From Acidobacteriaceae bacterium (GTDB lineage Bacteria; Acidobacteriota; Terriglobia; Terriglobales; Acidobacteriaceae), in assembly GCA_025462735.1 (NCBI GenBank), contig JAOAPC010000017.1, positions 79,089 through 143,088 of the forward strand: DNA of 64,000 bases. Reading direction: 5' to 3'. The notes under the pieces are model-generated. The model ran no database searches. It was given only the letters and a program-made list of their open reading frames with translations, and was not told where the DNA came from. Both the position numbers and the translations under genes were made by a program. Positions 1 through 7,413 of the stretch are shown in pieces (positions within the stretch are counted from its first letter, which is position 1; the number at the start of each line of letters is the position of its first letter).

Positions 1-673
1 AAAGCTTGTGTTGCAGGTAATACGGCACCTGCGTAGAGGACCAGACTGTTAGGCGCCCCGGCTTTCCGGTTTGCGAATCGATGTCGAAGGTCGCGAGCGT
101 CGAATGGGGTTCCATGGCGGCGTGAGTGACTTCGTTAGCAATGAAGCGGGCTTCTTCGATGTGATCTGCTTCGGCAAGGCCTTTGTCGGGATCTCCGAAG
201 ACGTGGTGATAATCCTTTTCAACGTTGTGCGGTTTGTTGTCATGAATAAGGTCGCGCTCGGCCTTCATCGACTCTTCAGGATCGAAGTAGGCCGGAAGGA
301 GCTCGTATTCAACATTAATCAGCTCGAGCGCCCGTTCGGCGGTGGCTTCGTCTTCGGCGGCCACACAGGCCACGTTGTCGCCAACGTAGCGGACTTTGTC
401 CACCGCAAGAGCGTGCTCGTCATGGCCGACGGGAAGAATGCCATATGGGTTGGGGGCGTCTGATCCAACGACGACCGCAACTACTCCGTCCAACTTCTCG
501 GCGCGGCTGGCGTCAATTCGCTTGATGCGGGCGTGCGGATGCGGCGAATGCAGAATCTTGCCGGTCAGCATTCCGGGCAACGAGAGATCGTCGGTGTACT
601 TGCCGGCACCGGTGGTTTTGCCAGCTGCGTCGACCATGGCTATAGGCTTACCGATGATGGAGAAGGTGGTCAT
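1..673 (-). CDS. Molybdopterin-binding subunit of a 4-hydroxybenzoyl-CoA reductase / xanthine dehydrogenase-type enzyme (N-terminal part)
   Basis: Open from an ATG at 673 to the left edge, giving about 224 N-terminal residues. Seen: the opening IGKPIAMVDAAGKTTGAGKYTDDL, shortened here to its key parts IGKP, D15, TTGAGKYTDDL, followed by GKILHSPHPHARI and DKVRYVGDNVACVAAEDE. These match the N-terminal hammerhead domain of the large molybdenum subunit (xanthine dehydrogenase family). The catalytic molybdenum site would lie beyond the window. Together with the 2Fe-2S subunit at 1174-1665 and the benzoyl-CoA-type neighbours, removal of the 4-hydroxy group from 4-hydroxybenzoyl-CoA is the likely role. 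Another hydroxylase of the family cannot be excluded. The start overlaps the stop of the upstream gene by 4 bases, which suggests translational coupling. Confidence 0.85.
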   Translation of the reverse strand, partial: MTTFSIIGKPIAMVDAAGKTTGAGKYTDDLSLPGMLTGKILHSPHPHARIKRIDASRAEKLDGVVAVVVGSDAPNPYGILPVGHDEHALAVDKVRYVGDNVACVAAEDEATAERALELINVEYELLPAYFDPEESMKAERDLIHDNKPHNVEKDYHHVFGDPDKGLAEADHIEEARFIANEVTHAAMEPHSTLATFDIDSQTGKPGRLTVWSSTQVPYYLQHKL

Positions 674-1059
674 AGTTGTTCGCCCGCTACGAATTCAATT
701 GTTTGGGCGAGGATCGAACACGTACCACCGTAGGAAGCGCTCACGTCCAAAATCTGTAAGTGCTGTTCTCCTACTCTTTCCATCAGCTTGTGCTCCCACG
801 GCTTTGGTTCGTGACCGGAATCCAGCTCGTAAAGATCAGCTATGTCCGCTAGTGTAATTTCGCCACTGTCCCGCGTCGACACCTCCAGAATGATGTTGCC
901 TGCTCTGAATCCGCCCGCTTTCAACATCACCACCCCAGTAAGGACAGCGGTGGTCCGCTCTTTCTCCAAAGTACACAGATACACGTGAACGACTTTCGTA
1001 TCGTCAGGGATGCGCAGTCCCTCGAAAAATCCATCGTGAAATTCGGAATAGGTTTTCAT
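670..1059 (-). CDS. Hypothetical protein between the two molybdoenzyme subunit genes
   Basis: 129 residues, no family recognised. It starts MKTYSEFHDGF and is mostly mixed alpha/beta in appearance, with no signal peptide or membrane segment. It lies exactly between the 2Fe-2S subunit and the molybdopterin subunit and overlaps the latter by 4 bases, so it is almost certainly cotranscribed and coupled. Enzymes of this class normally carry a third, FAD-binding subunit of about 300 residues. This protein is much too short for that and shows no FAD-domain motifs. It may be an accessory factor for the molybdoenzyme; this is inference from position only. Confidence 0.7.
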   Translation of the reverse strand: MKTYSEFHDGFFEGLRIPDDTKVVHVYLCTLEKERTTAVLTGVVMLKAGGFRAGNIILEVSTRDSGEITLADIADLYELDSGHEPKPWEHKLMERVGEQHLQILDVSASYGGTCSILAQTIEFVAGEQL

Positions 1060-1094
1060 CCAGACCGTGTCTTTTTCATCTCCGTTTCCAAAAC

Positions 1095-1155
1095 AGCAGG
1101 TTCCTCGACTGTGAAGATCGTTCGCAAGCGAACGATCTTCTTCGCTCGGAATGAC
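1095..1155. repeat. Dispersed palindromic repeat, family D (copy 1)
   Basis: A perfect hairpin, GATCGTTCGC followed by its complement GCGAACGATC around AA, sits between the flanks CTCGACTGTGAA and TTCGCTCGGAATGACAG. The same flanks, with different hairpin sequences, recur near 15402-15467, 15568-15643 and 37580-37640. The element fills the gap between the 2Fe-2S subunit gene and the hypothetical gene. It could attenuate or stabilise the operon mRNA. Confidence 0.7.
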
Positions 1156-1173
1156 AGAAATTGTAGAAGGTAT

Positions 1174-1665
1174 TCACGTTCGGGCCGCCATTCCCTTCTG
1201 CTCAGCTTGGATTGCGGCTTTGATAGCTTCGTACATCTGGCTGTAGCCGGTGCAGCGGCATAGGTTGCTGCTCAGCGCGTCGCGAATTTCGGGATCTGTC
1301 GGATTAGGATTTGTCGCGAGAAGGTGTTTGACGGTCATCATGAATCCGGGAGTGCAGAAGCCGCACTGCGCGCCTCCCCAATCGCCGTAGGCTTTCTGAA
1401 TTGCAGCCAAGGCTCCGTGTTCGCTGACGCCTTCCACGGTGGTGATCTCCTGGCCTTCGCAACTCGCCGCCAGCATGGTGCAGGAGAGCATGGGCGTGCC
1501 ATCAACCAGAACAGCACATGCGCCGCACGAGGAATCGTCGCAGCCGCGCTTGGAGCCGGTAAGCTGCAGGTCCAGGCGTAGAGCGTCAAGCAGCAGTCTG
1601 TTCGGTTCGATCGCCAGCTCATGCGAGCGGCCATTGACGCGGAGTTCGAAGAGTTGTTTTTTCAT
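1174..1665 (-). CDS. 2Fe-2S subunit of a 4-hydroxybenzoyl-CoA reductase / xanthine dehydrogenase-type enzyme
   Basis: 163 residues, the usual length for the small subunit (HcrC/CoxS type). Plant-type 2Fe-2S ligands are C42, C47, C50 ([10 protein letters not shown]) and C62. The second cluster has C101, C104 (CGFCTPG), C136 and C138 (LCRCTGY). The protein passes electrons to or from the molybdenum subunit encoded downstream (1-673). The FAD subunit found in most such enzymes is not visible in this window. The operon position beside a BoxB-like oxygenase and a CoA-transferase favours an aromatic CoA substrate. Confidence 0.9.
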   Translation of the reverse strand: MKKQLFELRVNGRSHELAIEPNRLLLDALRLDLQLTGSKRGCDDSSCGACAVLVDGTPMLSCTMLAASCEGQEITTVEGVSEHGALAAIQKAYGDWGGAQCGFCTPGFMMTVKHLLATNPNPTDPEIRDALSSNLCRCTGYSQMYEAIKAAIQAEQKGMAART

Positions 1666-1667
1666 GA

Positions 1668-1706
1668 AAACAGCTATTAGCTGTTAGCTCCTAGCTTTTA
1701 GCTTAA
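1668..1706. repeat. Dispersed repeat, family F (copy 1)
   Basis: A short run of near-tandem units of the form AGCTATTAGCTGTTAGCTCCTAGC, immediately upstream of the 2Fe-2S subunit start. Similar units occur at 5663-5745 and, in a variant form, at 28044-28066. It is followed at about 1725-1752 by a fragment resembling the family D flank (CCTGAGCGCAGTCGAAGGGA). No coding capacity is evident in 1666-1785. Confidence 0.55.
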
Positions 1707-1785
1707 ACCGTCCTGGGCGAGAGCTTGCCCTGAGCGCAGTCGAAGGGACGCCCCCCCTACAAGCTTTTCTTAGTTCATACCGTTC

Positions 1786-2694
1786 TTAATAGCCAAAATC
1801 GGCTTGTGCTGCATACGCATGTTGCTTTACGCCGAGCGCTTCAACGCGATCAGCTCCGAGTTGATCCGAATACGCCTCGTGATCTGGAACGCCGTACACC
1901 CAGCGATCCAGCCAGGCGTCGCTCCCTGTTTTCGTTTTGGTTTGCTCATGGTATTCGCGGAAGAAGTCGTTATCGCGATTGTAGTATCCCTGCACCGGCG
2001 AAGGATGCGCGCCATAGGGGCATTCGACGACGGCATTCACCAGGAACCCTGGAATCACGGTGCGATTGGCATCACTGGCGATGACCTCGGGGTCGACGAT
2101 CTCTTCAGCCACGACAATCACCCGCTTGGCGGCACGCACTCCTTCGAGCATCACTCCGAAATTTCCCCAGCAGTGCGCGTTGCCTTCTGAATCCGCACGC
2201 TGCACATGAACGATGGTGACGTCTGGATTCAACGCGCGGACCGCCCACAACGACTCTGTGGGGGCGAATGGCGAAAAGATTTGATAGAAGAAGTGGTTGC
2301 CTTTTGCTGTGTCGCTGCCCAGGGCAGTTTTAGTGGGTAGAAACGGTACGCCCATGGCTCCCGCCTGCAAGGCCAAAGCGATAGTGAAGTTGGTCATGTT
2401 GAAGACCTTCATGCCGTCCTGCTCGACGGCGCGCCGGAAATTGTAAGCCGATCCCATCATGACGTTGCCTACCCAGGCTGCAATAACTTGCTCGACGCAT
2501 CCAGCCCCGATAAGTTGATCGAAGAGAATGTCGGAGATGGGCCCAATCAGAGTGAGATTCCGCTTTTTCTGGCGAATGATTTCGTGACCGGCGGCGAATG
2601 GAATCATCTGCTCCATCTGCAAACCCATGGCGACTGAGCAGCCGTCGGGAACCAAATCGGCGATCGCTTCGCGCATGGAGAGCAGCTTGCTCAT
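1786..2694 (-). CDS. CoA-transferase subunit A (glutaconate CoA-transferase/IpdA family)
   Basis: 302 residues, the typical length for the alpha subunit of class I CoA-transferases. Seen: a GCSVAMGLQ segment near the N-terminus, LPFLPT-type mid region (VPFLPTKTALGSD), and NPDVTIVHVQRADSEGNAHCWGN, the family signature in which the metal- and CoA-side loop (H, EGNA) lies. The partner B subunit is at 3647-4471, separated by a crotonase gene. The pair may move CoA between a ring-cleavage dicarboxylate and succinyl- or acetyl-CoA. In steroid degraders the related IpdAB pair hydrolyses a ring instead, so that role is an alternative. Confidence 0.85.
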   Translation of the reverse strand: MSKLLSMREAIADLVPDGCSVAMGLQMEQMIPFAAGHEIIRQKKRNLTLIGPISDILFDQLIGAGCVEQVIAAWVGNVMMGSAYNFRRAVEQDGMKVFNMTNFTIALALQAGAMGVPFLPTKTALGSDTAKGNHFFYQIFSPFAPTESLWAVRALNPDVTIVHVQRADSEGNAHCWGNFGVMLEGVRAAKRVIVVAEEIVDPEVIASDANRTVIPGFLVNAVVECPYGAHPSPVQGYYNRDNDFFREYHEQTKTKTGSDAWLDRWVYGVPDHEAYSDQLGADRVEALGVKQHAYAAQADFGY

Positions 2695-2727
2695 GGTGTT
2701 GTTACCAATCTCTAACCGGATTCATCC

Positions 2728-2797
2728 CCCGGCGGCTAAAGCCGAATCGGATGATCCCTCGATACGGCACGGCTGTAAGCCGTGCCCTTTCAAACCT
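2728..2797. repeat. Dispersed palindromic repeat, family B (copy 1)
   Basis: Bipartite element: a short hairpin around GGCTAAAGCC, about 20 bases, then GGCACGGCTGTAAGCCGTGCC followed by CTTTCAA. Copies with the same layout lie at 16878-16993 and 31333-31399. This copy fills the gap between the subunit A gene and the upstream crotonase gene. No ORF is evident here. Confidence 0.75.
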
Positions 2798-2822
2798 GGC
2801 CGGGCGCAATCCATGCAAGGGT

Positions 2823-3608
2823 TCACCGCCCCTTCCACTGCGGCTTGCGCTTCTCCATAAATGCTCTGATGCCTTCCCTCGCATCTTCGGTCTTCATGAG
2901 TTCATCGAGGTAAATCTTCTCGGCGCGGGCGAGACCTTTGTCGAAATGGATGGAATCCCAGGCGTAAATTGCTTTTTTCGTGAGCTCTAGGGAAGAGGGG
3001 CTGAGTGCGGAAAGCTTCTCAATAGTCTCATCGACAGCCGTCGCAAGCTGATTCGTAGCGAGTGCGCTGGTCGCCAGTCCGATTCCAGCCGCTTCTGAGC
3101 CGGTGATGGTGCGACCTGTGAGAATGAGATCCGACGCGCGCTTTTGCCCGATGAGGGCGCTCAGTGCGGTTGCCGCGACCGGCGGAAAACAGCCGAGTTG
3201 GATTTCAGGAAATCCCCATTGCGCGTCTTCGGTTGTGTAAACCAGATCGCAGACCATAGCTATCTCGGCGCCTCCGCCGAGACAATGCCCCTCGACTTCG
3301 GCTATGGTCACCTTGTTGATCGCAATCAGGCTGCGGATTACGTGATGAAATTTCTCCAGCATGGAGGCGACTTTGTCAGGCGTGTGCGCGGCGACGTCAA
3401 CGCCCGCGGAAAAGCAGTTCCCTTCTCCGCGAAATACGACGATTGAGATTTCCGGCTGGGCTTCGATTTCGGCCAGAGCGGTAGCCATGTCCTCCATCAG
3501 CGGGATGTCGATCACATTGAGCGGAGCATGGCGCAGGGTGATGTGCGCGACGTGGCCTCGAAGTTCAAGCGCCAGACGATCGAATTTGCTAACGGTTTGA
3601 GTCGCCAT
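2823..3608 (-). CDS. Crotonase-family hydratase resembling cyclohexa-1,5-dienecarbonyl-CoA hydratase
   Basis: 261 residues from the ATG at 3608 (MATQTVSKF). The open frame continues upstream through repeat A but with no better start. Oxyanion-hole segments are CFSAGVD and GHCLGGGAEIA. Both crotonase glutamates are kept: E115 in GGGAE and E135 in FPEIQLG. The stretch FPEIQLGCFPPVAA, with FPP instead of the usual PGxGGTQRL, and SAGVDVAAHTPDKV are, from memory, marks of dienoyl-CoA hydratases (Dch/BadK-like) of the anaerobic benzoyl-CoA route. The gene lies between the two CoA-transferase subunit genes. Exact substrate is uncertain; membership of the crotonase family is sure. Confidence 0.8.
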   Translation of the reverse strand: MATQTVSKFDRLALELRGHVAHITLRHAPLNVIDIPLMEDMATALAEIEAQPEISIVVFRGEGNCFSAGVDVAAHTPDKVASMLEKFHHVIRSLIAINKVTIAEVEGHCLGGGAEIAMVCDLVYTTEDAQWGFPEIQLGCFPPVAATALSALIGQKRASDLILTGRTITGSEAAGIGLATSALATNQLATAVDETIEKLSALSPSSLELTKKAIYAWDSIHFDKGLARAEKIYLDELMKTEDAREGIRAFMEKRKPQWKGR

Positions 3609-3615
3609 ATGCTCT

Positions 3616-3645
3616 GGTCGGACAAGAATGTCCGACCCACACGTG
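3616..3645. repeat. Dispersed palindromic repeat, family A (copy 1)
   Basis: Hairpin GTCGGACA-loop-TGTCCGAC followed by CCACACGTG. Bases 3617-3645 are identical to 18083-18111. It fills the whole gap between the crotonase start (3608) and the stop of the CoA-transferase B gene (3647), and contributes the upstream readable codons of the crotonase frame. Confidence 0.85.
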
Positions 3646-3646
3646 T

Positions 3647-4471
3647 TTAGCTGGTCCAGAAACCTTCTTTGTCGTATTCGCGAATTGCTTGCAATTCCTC
3701 CGGAGACGGCTCCGGCGTTTGCGGCACGGTTTTCCCGAGCTGTAATTTCCACCCTGTATTTGAAAGCACATCTTCAAGTTCAATGCCCGGATGCACCGAG
3801 TCCGCATACGCCTCACCATCGTCGCCAAAGCGAAGAACGGTTTTAGTAGTGATCACGGCTGAAGGGCCGCCGCGCGGCAGGCCGACTTTCTTTCGCCAGC
3901 CTTGACCATCCCCGAATCCGGGGCTGGTCATGAATGAAACTCGTTCAGGCAAACGCTCTTTTTTGTGGTCGAGCAACACGACAAAACGGTGGGCGAGTGA
4001 GGCGATATCGCACGCGCCACCGGAACCGGGCAAGCGAATAGTGCCGGCTCCGTTTACTTGGGTCGAGTTCAAATTGCCGAAGCGATCGACTTCGGCTGCG
4101 CCCAAAAAGCCGAGATCGACGCGTCCGGATTGCAGCAGGCCCATCACGCTGAGCATGTCCAGACATTGGGTTGCGCCCAGAATGTTCGGCGGATCAGCCA
4201 TGGTGTAGATCAACTCAGGAGCAGCTGTCGAACGGATCACGCCGTTCTCGAAGAGTCCAATTGCACTCGGGGCATGCGTTTTCTTAGCGACTACGAATGC
4301 GATCAAGGGTAGTCGCATGCCGACGAATACGAGGTCGCCATCTTTAATGTCGCGGGCGGCGGCACAGACCATGAGTTCAGAAAGTGTGTATGTAGCATTT
4401 GTCGAGCCCGGCTCGACCGAACGGGCGAGGGCGCCCGTTCCCACACGGTCGGTAGTGGTCTCAGTCATCAT
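3647..4471 (-). CDS. CoA-transferase subunit B (glutaconate CoA-transferase/IpdB family)
   Basis: 274 residues. The catalytic glutamate that forms the CoA thioester in class I CoA-transferases appears to be present as E75 in GLFENGVIR, resembling the ENG signature. PGSGGACDIA near residue 155 is a family glycine-rich loop. Retention of E75 argues for a true transferase rather than an IpdB-type hydrolase, which is known to lack it. The first 25 residues (DRVGTGALARSVEPG) are encoded by a family A palindrome at 4412-4449, so the N-terminus seems to have been rewritten by the repeat. The gene ends at the family A copy 3616-3645 and starts 11 bases after the oxygenase gene. Confidence 0.85.
   Translation of the reverse strand: MMTETTTDRVGTGALARSVEPGSTNATYTLSELMVCAAARDIKDGDLVFVGMRLPLIAFVVAKKTHAPSAIGLFENGVIRSTAAPELIYTMADPPNILGATQCLDMLSVMGLLQSGRVDLGFLGAAEVDRFGNLNSTQVNGAGTIRLPGSGGACDIASLAHRFVVLLDHKKERLPERVSFMTSPGFGDGQGWRKKVGLPRGGPSAVITTKTVLRFGDDGEAYADSVHPGIELEDVLSNTGWKLQLGKTVPQTPEPSPEELQAIREYDKEGFWTS
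4412..4449. repeat. Family A palindrome inside the CoA-transferase B gene
   Basis: GCTCGACCGA followed by the hairpin ACGGGCG-AGGG-CGCCCGT and then TCCCACACGG. It encodes residues about 8 to 20 of the protein in frame. The flank GCTCGACC is shared with the copy near 28092, and CCCACACG with the copies at 3616 and 18083. Confidence 0.75.
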
Positions 4472-4482
4472 GTCGGTAGAAG

Positions 4483-5658
4483 TTAAAGATTGATCGCCGA
4501 TTTGCGAGGCTCTGCGATTGTGTCAAAAGGATCGCGCGCGCCTTCTTTAGGTACGATCCATTTCTTCTCGTTGGCAATGATTTCAAGCAAGAGTTTCTTG
4601 TCGTCGGCGCTGGGAAGAAATTCGGGCAGCTGCTGGTCGTATTCTTTGTCTTCCAGCGGCGCGCCGTTCTGAGGATGAAATTTCTGGTTCGCCCAGCGGC
4701 CAATCATACGATTGAATTTGATGTCAGGCGCATAAAGTTTGGGTTCTCCCGGCTTTAGAACAGTGTTGAAGCGTTCGATCAACCCGGCAACCTCATCGCG
4801 ATATAACTGACGGTTGTAGTCATTCAAATCGTCGAGATTCGCCTCTTTGTCGTTCTTCGGTTCGTCGTAGCGGCCCTTAATCCCCCAAACGTACGCCCAG
4901 TGCGCGGACGAAGAGTGATCGGTGCCGAAGAGGTCGTAAGAGCTCGATAGCCACTTATTTAGATATTTCTGAATTAGCCATGCGGGGACGACTCCGGCCT
5001 GCACGATGCGGCGTAGGCCGTCATTCCCGGTGCCCATATGAAATGCCTCTTCACGCAGCATGTAAGACATGGAGCGGCCGAGTGGGGCAAAGGCTGAATA
5101 CTTGAGCATCTGCAATTGGAACTTGCCATCGCGATCCACGAAATCGGTGTAGGTGAAAAAGTCCATCCAGTTGTCGACATCGACGTTGAACGCGCCCAGC
5201 AAGCGCTTATTTTCAAATGCTCGGCGTTCAAGCATCTTTTGCGCCTCGACTTTTCCGGAGTAGCCGAAGTGGTCGACCAGAAGCGCGCACATCTGCCACC
5301 CGTGGCGCATCTCCTCGATCATGACGCGAGTGATGGCGCGGCGGTCCCAATCGGTAGGGGCGGTTTCAAACAAGTGCCTCTGCTGCTCACAGCTCGCGAA
5401 CTCGGTATCGCCCTGGTAGACGATCATGTTCATCAGCGCGTCGCGCATTTGTTGGGTAGGAATCTGGCGAAGGTTCTCCCACTTGCGGCGTCCTTTGTAA
5501 TGACCGAACTGAATTTCTTCGGTTTCGATGGCGCCGAAAAGGGTGTCAAATTTAAAGCTGGCGATCTCGTCGCGATTGACGCCGATTTCTTTGCGCCATT
5601 CGTCGAACAGGCCGATCCAATCGCTGAACGTTCCGATTTTGGCTACTTTGCCAGGCAT
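4483..5658 (-). CDS. BoxB-family diiron oxygenase (benzoyl-CoA 2,3-epoxidase-like)
   Basis: 391 residues from the ATG at 5658, which has AGAGG seven bases upstream. The four-helix diiron ligands are visible as EQQRH (E91, H95), EEMRH (E115/E116, H119), a mid-protein DFVDRDGKFQ, and REEAFH (E203/E204, H207). The region DLFGTDHSSSAHWAYVWGIKGRYDE aligns by eye with the BoxB segment DLYGAEISSNA...GLKGRFEE rather than with PaaA. Classic BoxB is about 470 residues, so this is a shortened relative. BoxB uses O2 and electrons from BoxA to epoxidise benzoyl-CoA. No BoxA reductase or BoxC lyase lies in this window. It is the first gene of a tight group with the CoA-transferase B gene 11 bases downstream. 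Confidence 0.75.
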   Translation of the reverse strand: MPGKVAKIGTFSDWIGLFDEWRKEIGVNRDEIASFKFDTLFGAIETEEIQFGHYKGRRKWENLRQIPTQQMRDALMNMIVYQGDTEFASCEQQRHLFETAPTDWDRRAITRVMIEEMRHGWQMCALLVDHFGYSGKVEAQKMLERRAFENKRLLGAFNVDVDNWMDFFTYTDFVDRDGKFQLQMLKYSAFAPLGRSMSYMLREEAFHMGTGNDGLRRIVQAGVVPAWLIQKYLNKWLSSSYDLFGTDHSSSAHWAYVWGIKGRYDEPKNDKEANLDDLNDYNRQLYRDEVAGLIERFNTVLKPGEPKLYAPDIKFNRMIGRWANQKFHPQNGAPLEDKEYDQQLPEFLPSADDKKLLLEIIANEKKWIVPKEGARDPFDTIAEPRKSAINL

Positions 5659-5662
5659 AGAA

Positions 5663-5745
5663 ACCTCTGCTTTTAGCAATTAGCTCTTAGCACTTAGCTT
5701 GACAGTGTGGTGGCCAAATGCCAATTGCTAAATGCCAAGTGCTTT
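5663..5745. repeat. Dispersed repeat, family F (copy 2, two halves)
   Basis: TTTTAGCAATTAGCTCTTAGC-like units (about 5670-5700) and the opposite-sense half CCAATTGCTAAATGCCAAGTGC (about 5717-5740) form a loose inverted repeat in the gap between the enoyl-CoA hydratase stop and the oxygenase start. Confidence 0.6.
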
Positions 5746-5746
5746 C

Positions 5747-6568
5747 TTACTTGGCTTTAAATTCTGCCGGACGCTTTTCGACGTACGCGGCCAACCCTTC
5801 TTTTGCGTCTTCGCTTTGGAAGAGCAATTGTTGATTCTCGCGCTCGACCGCGAGTGCAGACTCCATGGGAATTTCCCAGCCGGTTTGCACGGCGCGCTTG
5901 ATCCTGCCCACGGCTTTTGCGGCTTTGTTGGGAGGGCAGAACTGGCGCGCGTACTCCATGATGTTTTCCATAAAGCCTTCGCGCTCAAAGATGTCATTGA
6001 TAATGCCGAGCTCGAGCGCCTCTTCGAAGGAGAATGTGTTTCCGGTCACCATCAGCTCGATGGCTTTGCTCTTGCCGACCAGCCGCGACAGACGTTGTGT
6101 TCCGCCGGTGCCGGGCAGTACGCCGAGATTCACTTCCGGCAGACCAATCTTTCCTGCGTCCTTGCGGGCGATGCGAATATCGGCCGCCATGGCAATTTCG
6201 AGGCCTCCGCCAACGCAGTGGCCGTTTATTGCGGCAATCACCAGCTTCGGAGTGTGCTCTAACCGCAGCAGCATTTCATTAGCGTGCAGGCAGAAGTAAT
6301 ACTTGAATGTGGGATCAACGCTGGCGAGCATTTTGATGTTCGCGCCGGCGGAGAAAAACTTGTCGCCGGCCCCGGTGAGCAGAATGACATGCGCGTCGTT
6401 GTCCATGCGCGCTTTCAGAATTGCTTCATCGAGTTGGCGGTTCATTTCGTAGGTATAGGTGTTGGCTGGCGGATCATTCATTTCAATGACGGCCACCCCG
6501 CCATCCACGCGGTAGTTGACGAGTTGTTTTGCCGATTGCTCAGTTGCCGGTTGAAGTGTGGTCGCCAT
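5747..6568 (-). CDS. Enoyl-CoA hydratase (crotonase family)
   Basis: 273 residues. AAGGAG lies eight bases before the ATG. The N-terminal oxyanion segment is KFFSAGANIK. Both catalytic glutamates are kept: E124 in GHCVGGGLEIA and E145 in LPEVNLGVLPGTGGTQRL, a textbook hydratase pattern. It probably hydrates an unsaturated CoA ester formed after ring opening. It is the first structural gene after the TetR gene. It differs clearly from the second crotonase of the operon (2823-3608), so the two are unlikely to be recent duplicates. Confidence 0.9.
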   Translation of the reverse strand: MATTLQPATEQSAKQLVNYRVDGGVAVIEMNDPPANTYTYEMNRQLDEAILKARMDNDAHVILLTGAGDKFFSAGANIKMLASVDPTFKYYFCLHANEMLLRLEHTPKLVIAAINGHCVGGGLEIAMAADIRIARKDAGKIGLPEVNLGVLPGTGGTQRLSRLVGKSKAIELMVTGNTFSFEEALELGIINDIFEREGFMENIMEYARQFCPPNKAAKAVGRIKRAVQTGWEIPMESALAVERENQQLLFQSEDAKEGLAAYVEKRPAEFKAK

Positions 6569-6599
6569 AGCATTCTCCTTGAGTAGCGTGCCGTCCCTC

Positions 6600-6690
6600 G
6601 GCGGGACTCGCTCCTATGGTGCTTCTGTTCCCGGCACTGCCGTGCCGGGCTTTCAAATTTCGTCGCTTCGCGACTGAGGCACTTGCATCC
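6600..6690. repeat. Dispersed palindromic repeat, family C (copy 1)
   Basis: Centre CCCGGCACTGCCGTGCCGGG followed by CTTTC, then a second small hairpin CGTCGCTTCGCGACTGAGGCAC. A second copy with the same two-hairpin plan is at 14600-14680. It occupies the gap between the TetR gene and the hydratase gene (6569-6717). Confidence 0.7.
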
Positions 6691-6717
6691 GATTCTCATC
6701 GGCCGCACTTGCCATCG

Positions 6718-7350
6718 TCATCGCGCGGAGATCCCTCTAAAGAAAATGTTTCCCATTTCGCGCGACAACTGCTCTGCCCCGCCGTCAAGGCGTGGGTTAT
6801 ACCAGGTGTAAATCCAGTTCATCATGCCGAACAGCGAAAGCACCGCCGTCCGACTGTCAAATTCTAGTCCCTTTTCCTTTTTGTAACGGTCCAGCAGGTC
6901 ACGGCAAATCCGATAGTACTCACGTTTGATGAGCGCGATCTTGCGGCCGTATTCGCCGTCGAGCACTTCATCCTCGTGCGAAAGTACCTTCATGGCTTGC
7001 TGGTGTTCCAAAAAATATTCCAGGTGATTCTGAATGAAAGTGCGAACGCCGTGCCCTGGATCGTTCGTTTCGGAAAGGCGGGCGCGAAGACGGGACAGAA
7101 CTGTAGAAAACGTGTGCTGCTGGATGAGGTAAAGCAAGCGTTCCTTGGAGCCGAAATAATGGTACATCCCAGCCAATGACATGCCGGTTGCGCGGGAAAG
7201 GTCGCGCATCGACGCACCCTCGTAGCCTTTATCACAAAAAACTTCAGTGGCATGTTCGAGGATTTTGCCCAGCTTGCGATCGAAGCGCGGCTCGGCCTGC
7301 TGACGGCGCACGGCTCGATGGGGACGGGGTCTAGTAGATGCCGATGCCAT
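6718..7350 (-). CDS. TetR-family transcriptional regulator
   Basis: 210 residues. The N-terminal helix-turn-helix spans about residues 25-70: ILEHATEVFCDKGYEGASMRD then TGMSLAGMYHYFGSKERLLY, the classic TetR pattern. The C-terminal ligand domain is all-helical. As the leading gene of the operon it is the likely regulator of the aromatic-CoA genes, responding to a CoA ester. A near-perfect AACG-NN-CGTT palindrome lies five bases before its start (7355-7368), which suggests autoregulation and control of readthrough into the operon. Confidence 0.92.
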   Translation of the reverse strand: MASASTRPRPHRAVRRQQAEPRFDRKLGKILEHATEVFCDKGYEGASMRDLSRATGMSLAGMYHYFGSKERLLYLIQQHTFSTVLSRLRARLSETNDPGHGVRTFIQNHLEYFLEHQQAMKVLSHEDEVLDGEYGRKIALIKREYYRICRDLLDRYKKEKGLEFDSRTAVLSLFGMMNWIYTWYNPRLDGGAEQLSREMGNIFFRGISAR

Positions 7351-7354
7351 GGTT

Positions 7355-7368
7355 CGAACGTTCGTTCT
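7355..7368. promoter_or_regulatory. Candidate TetR-family operator
   Basis: CGAACGTTCGTTCT contains a perfect CGAACGTTCG palindrome and matches, except for the last base, the CNAACGNNCGTTNG form I recall for TetR-family PaaR regulators of aromatic-CoA genes. It lies just upstream of the tetR start. No equivalent site was seen before the hydratase gene. Confidence 0.5.
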
Positions 7369-7413
7369 GATCGTACTCCTGATGCCCGGTCAGTGCAATC
7401 AAAGAATACGAGG

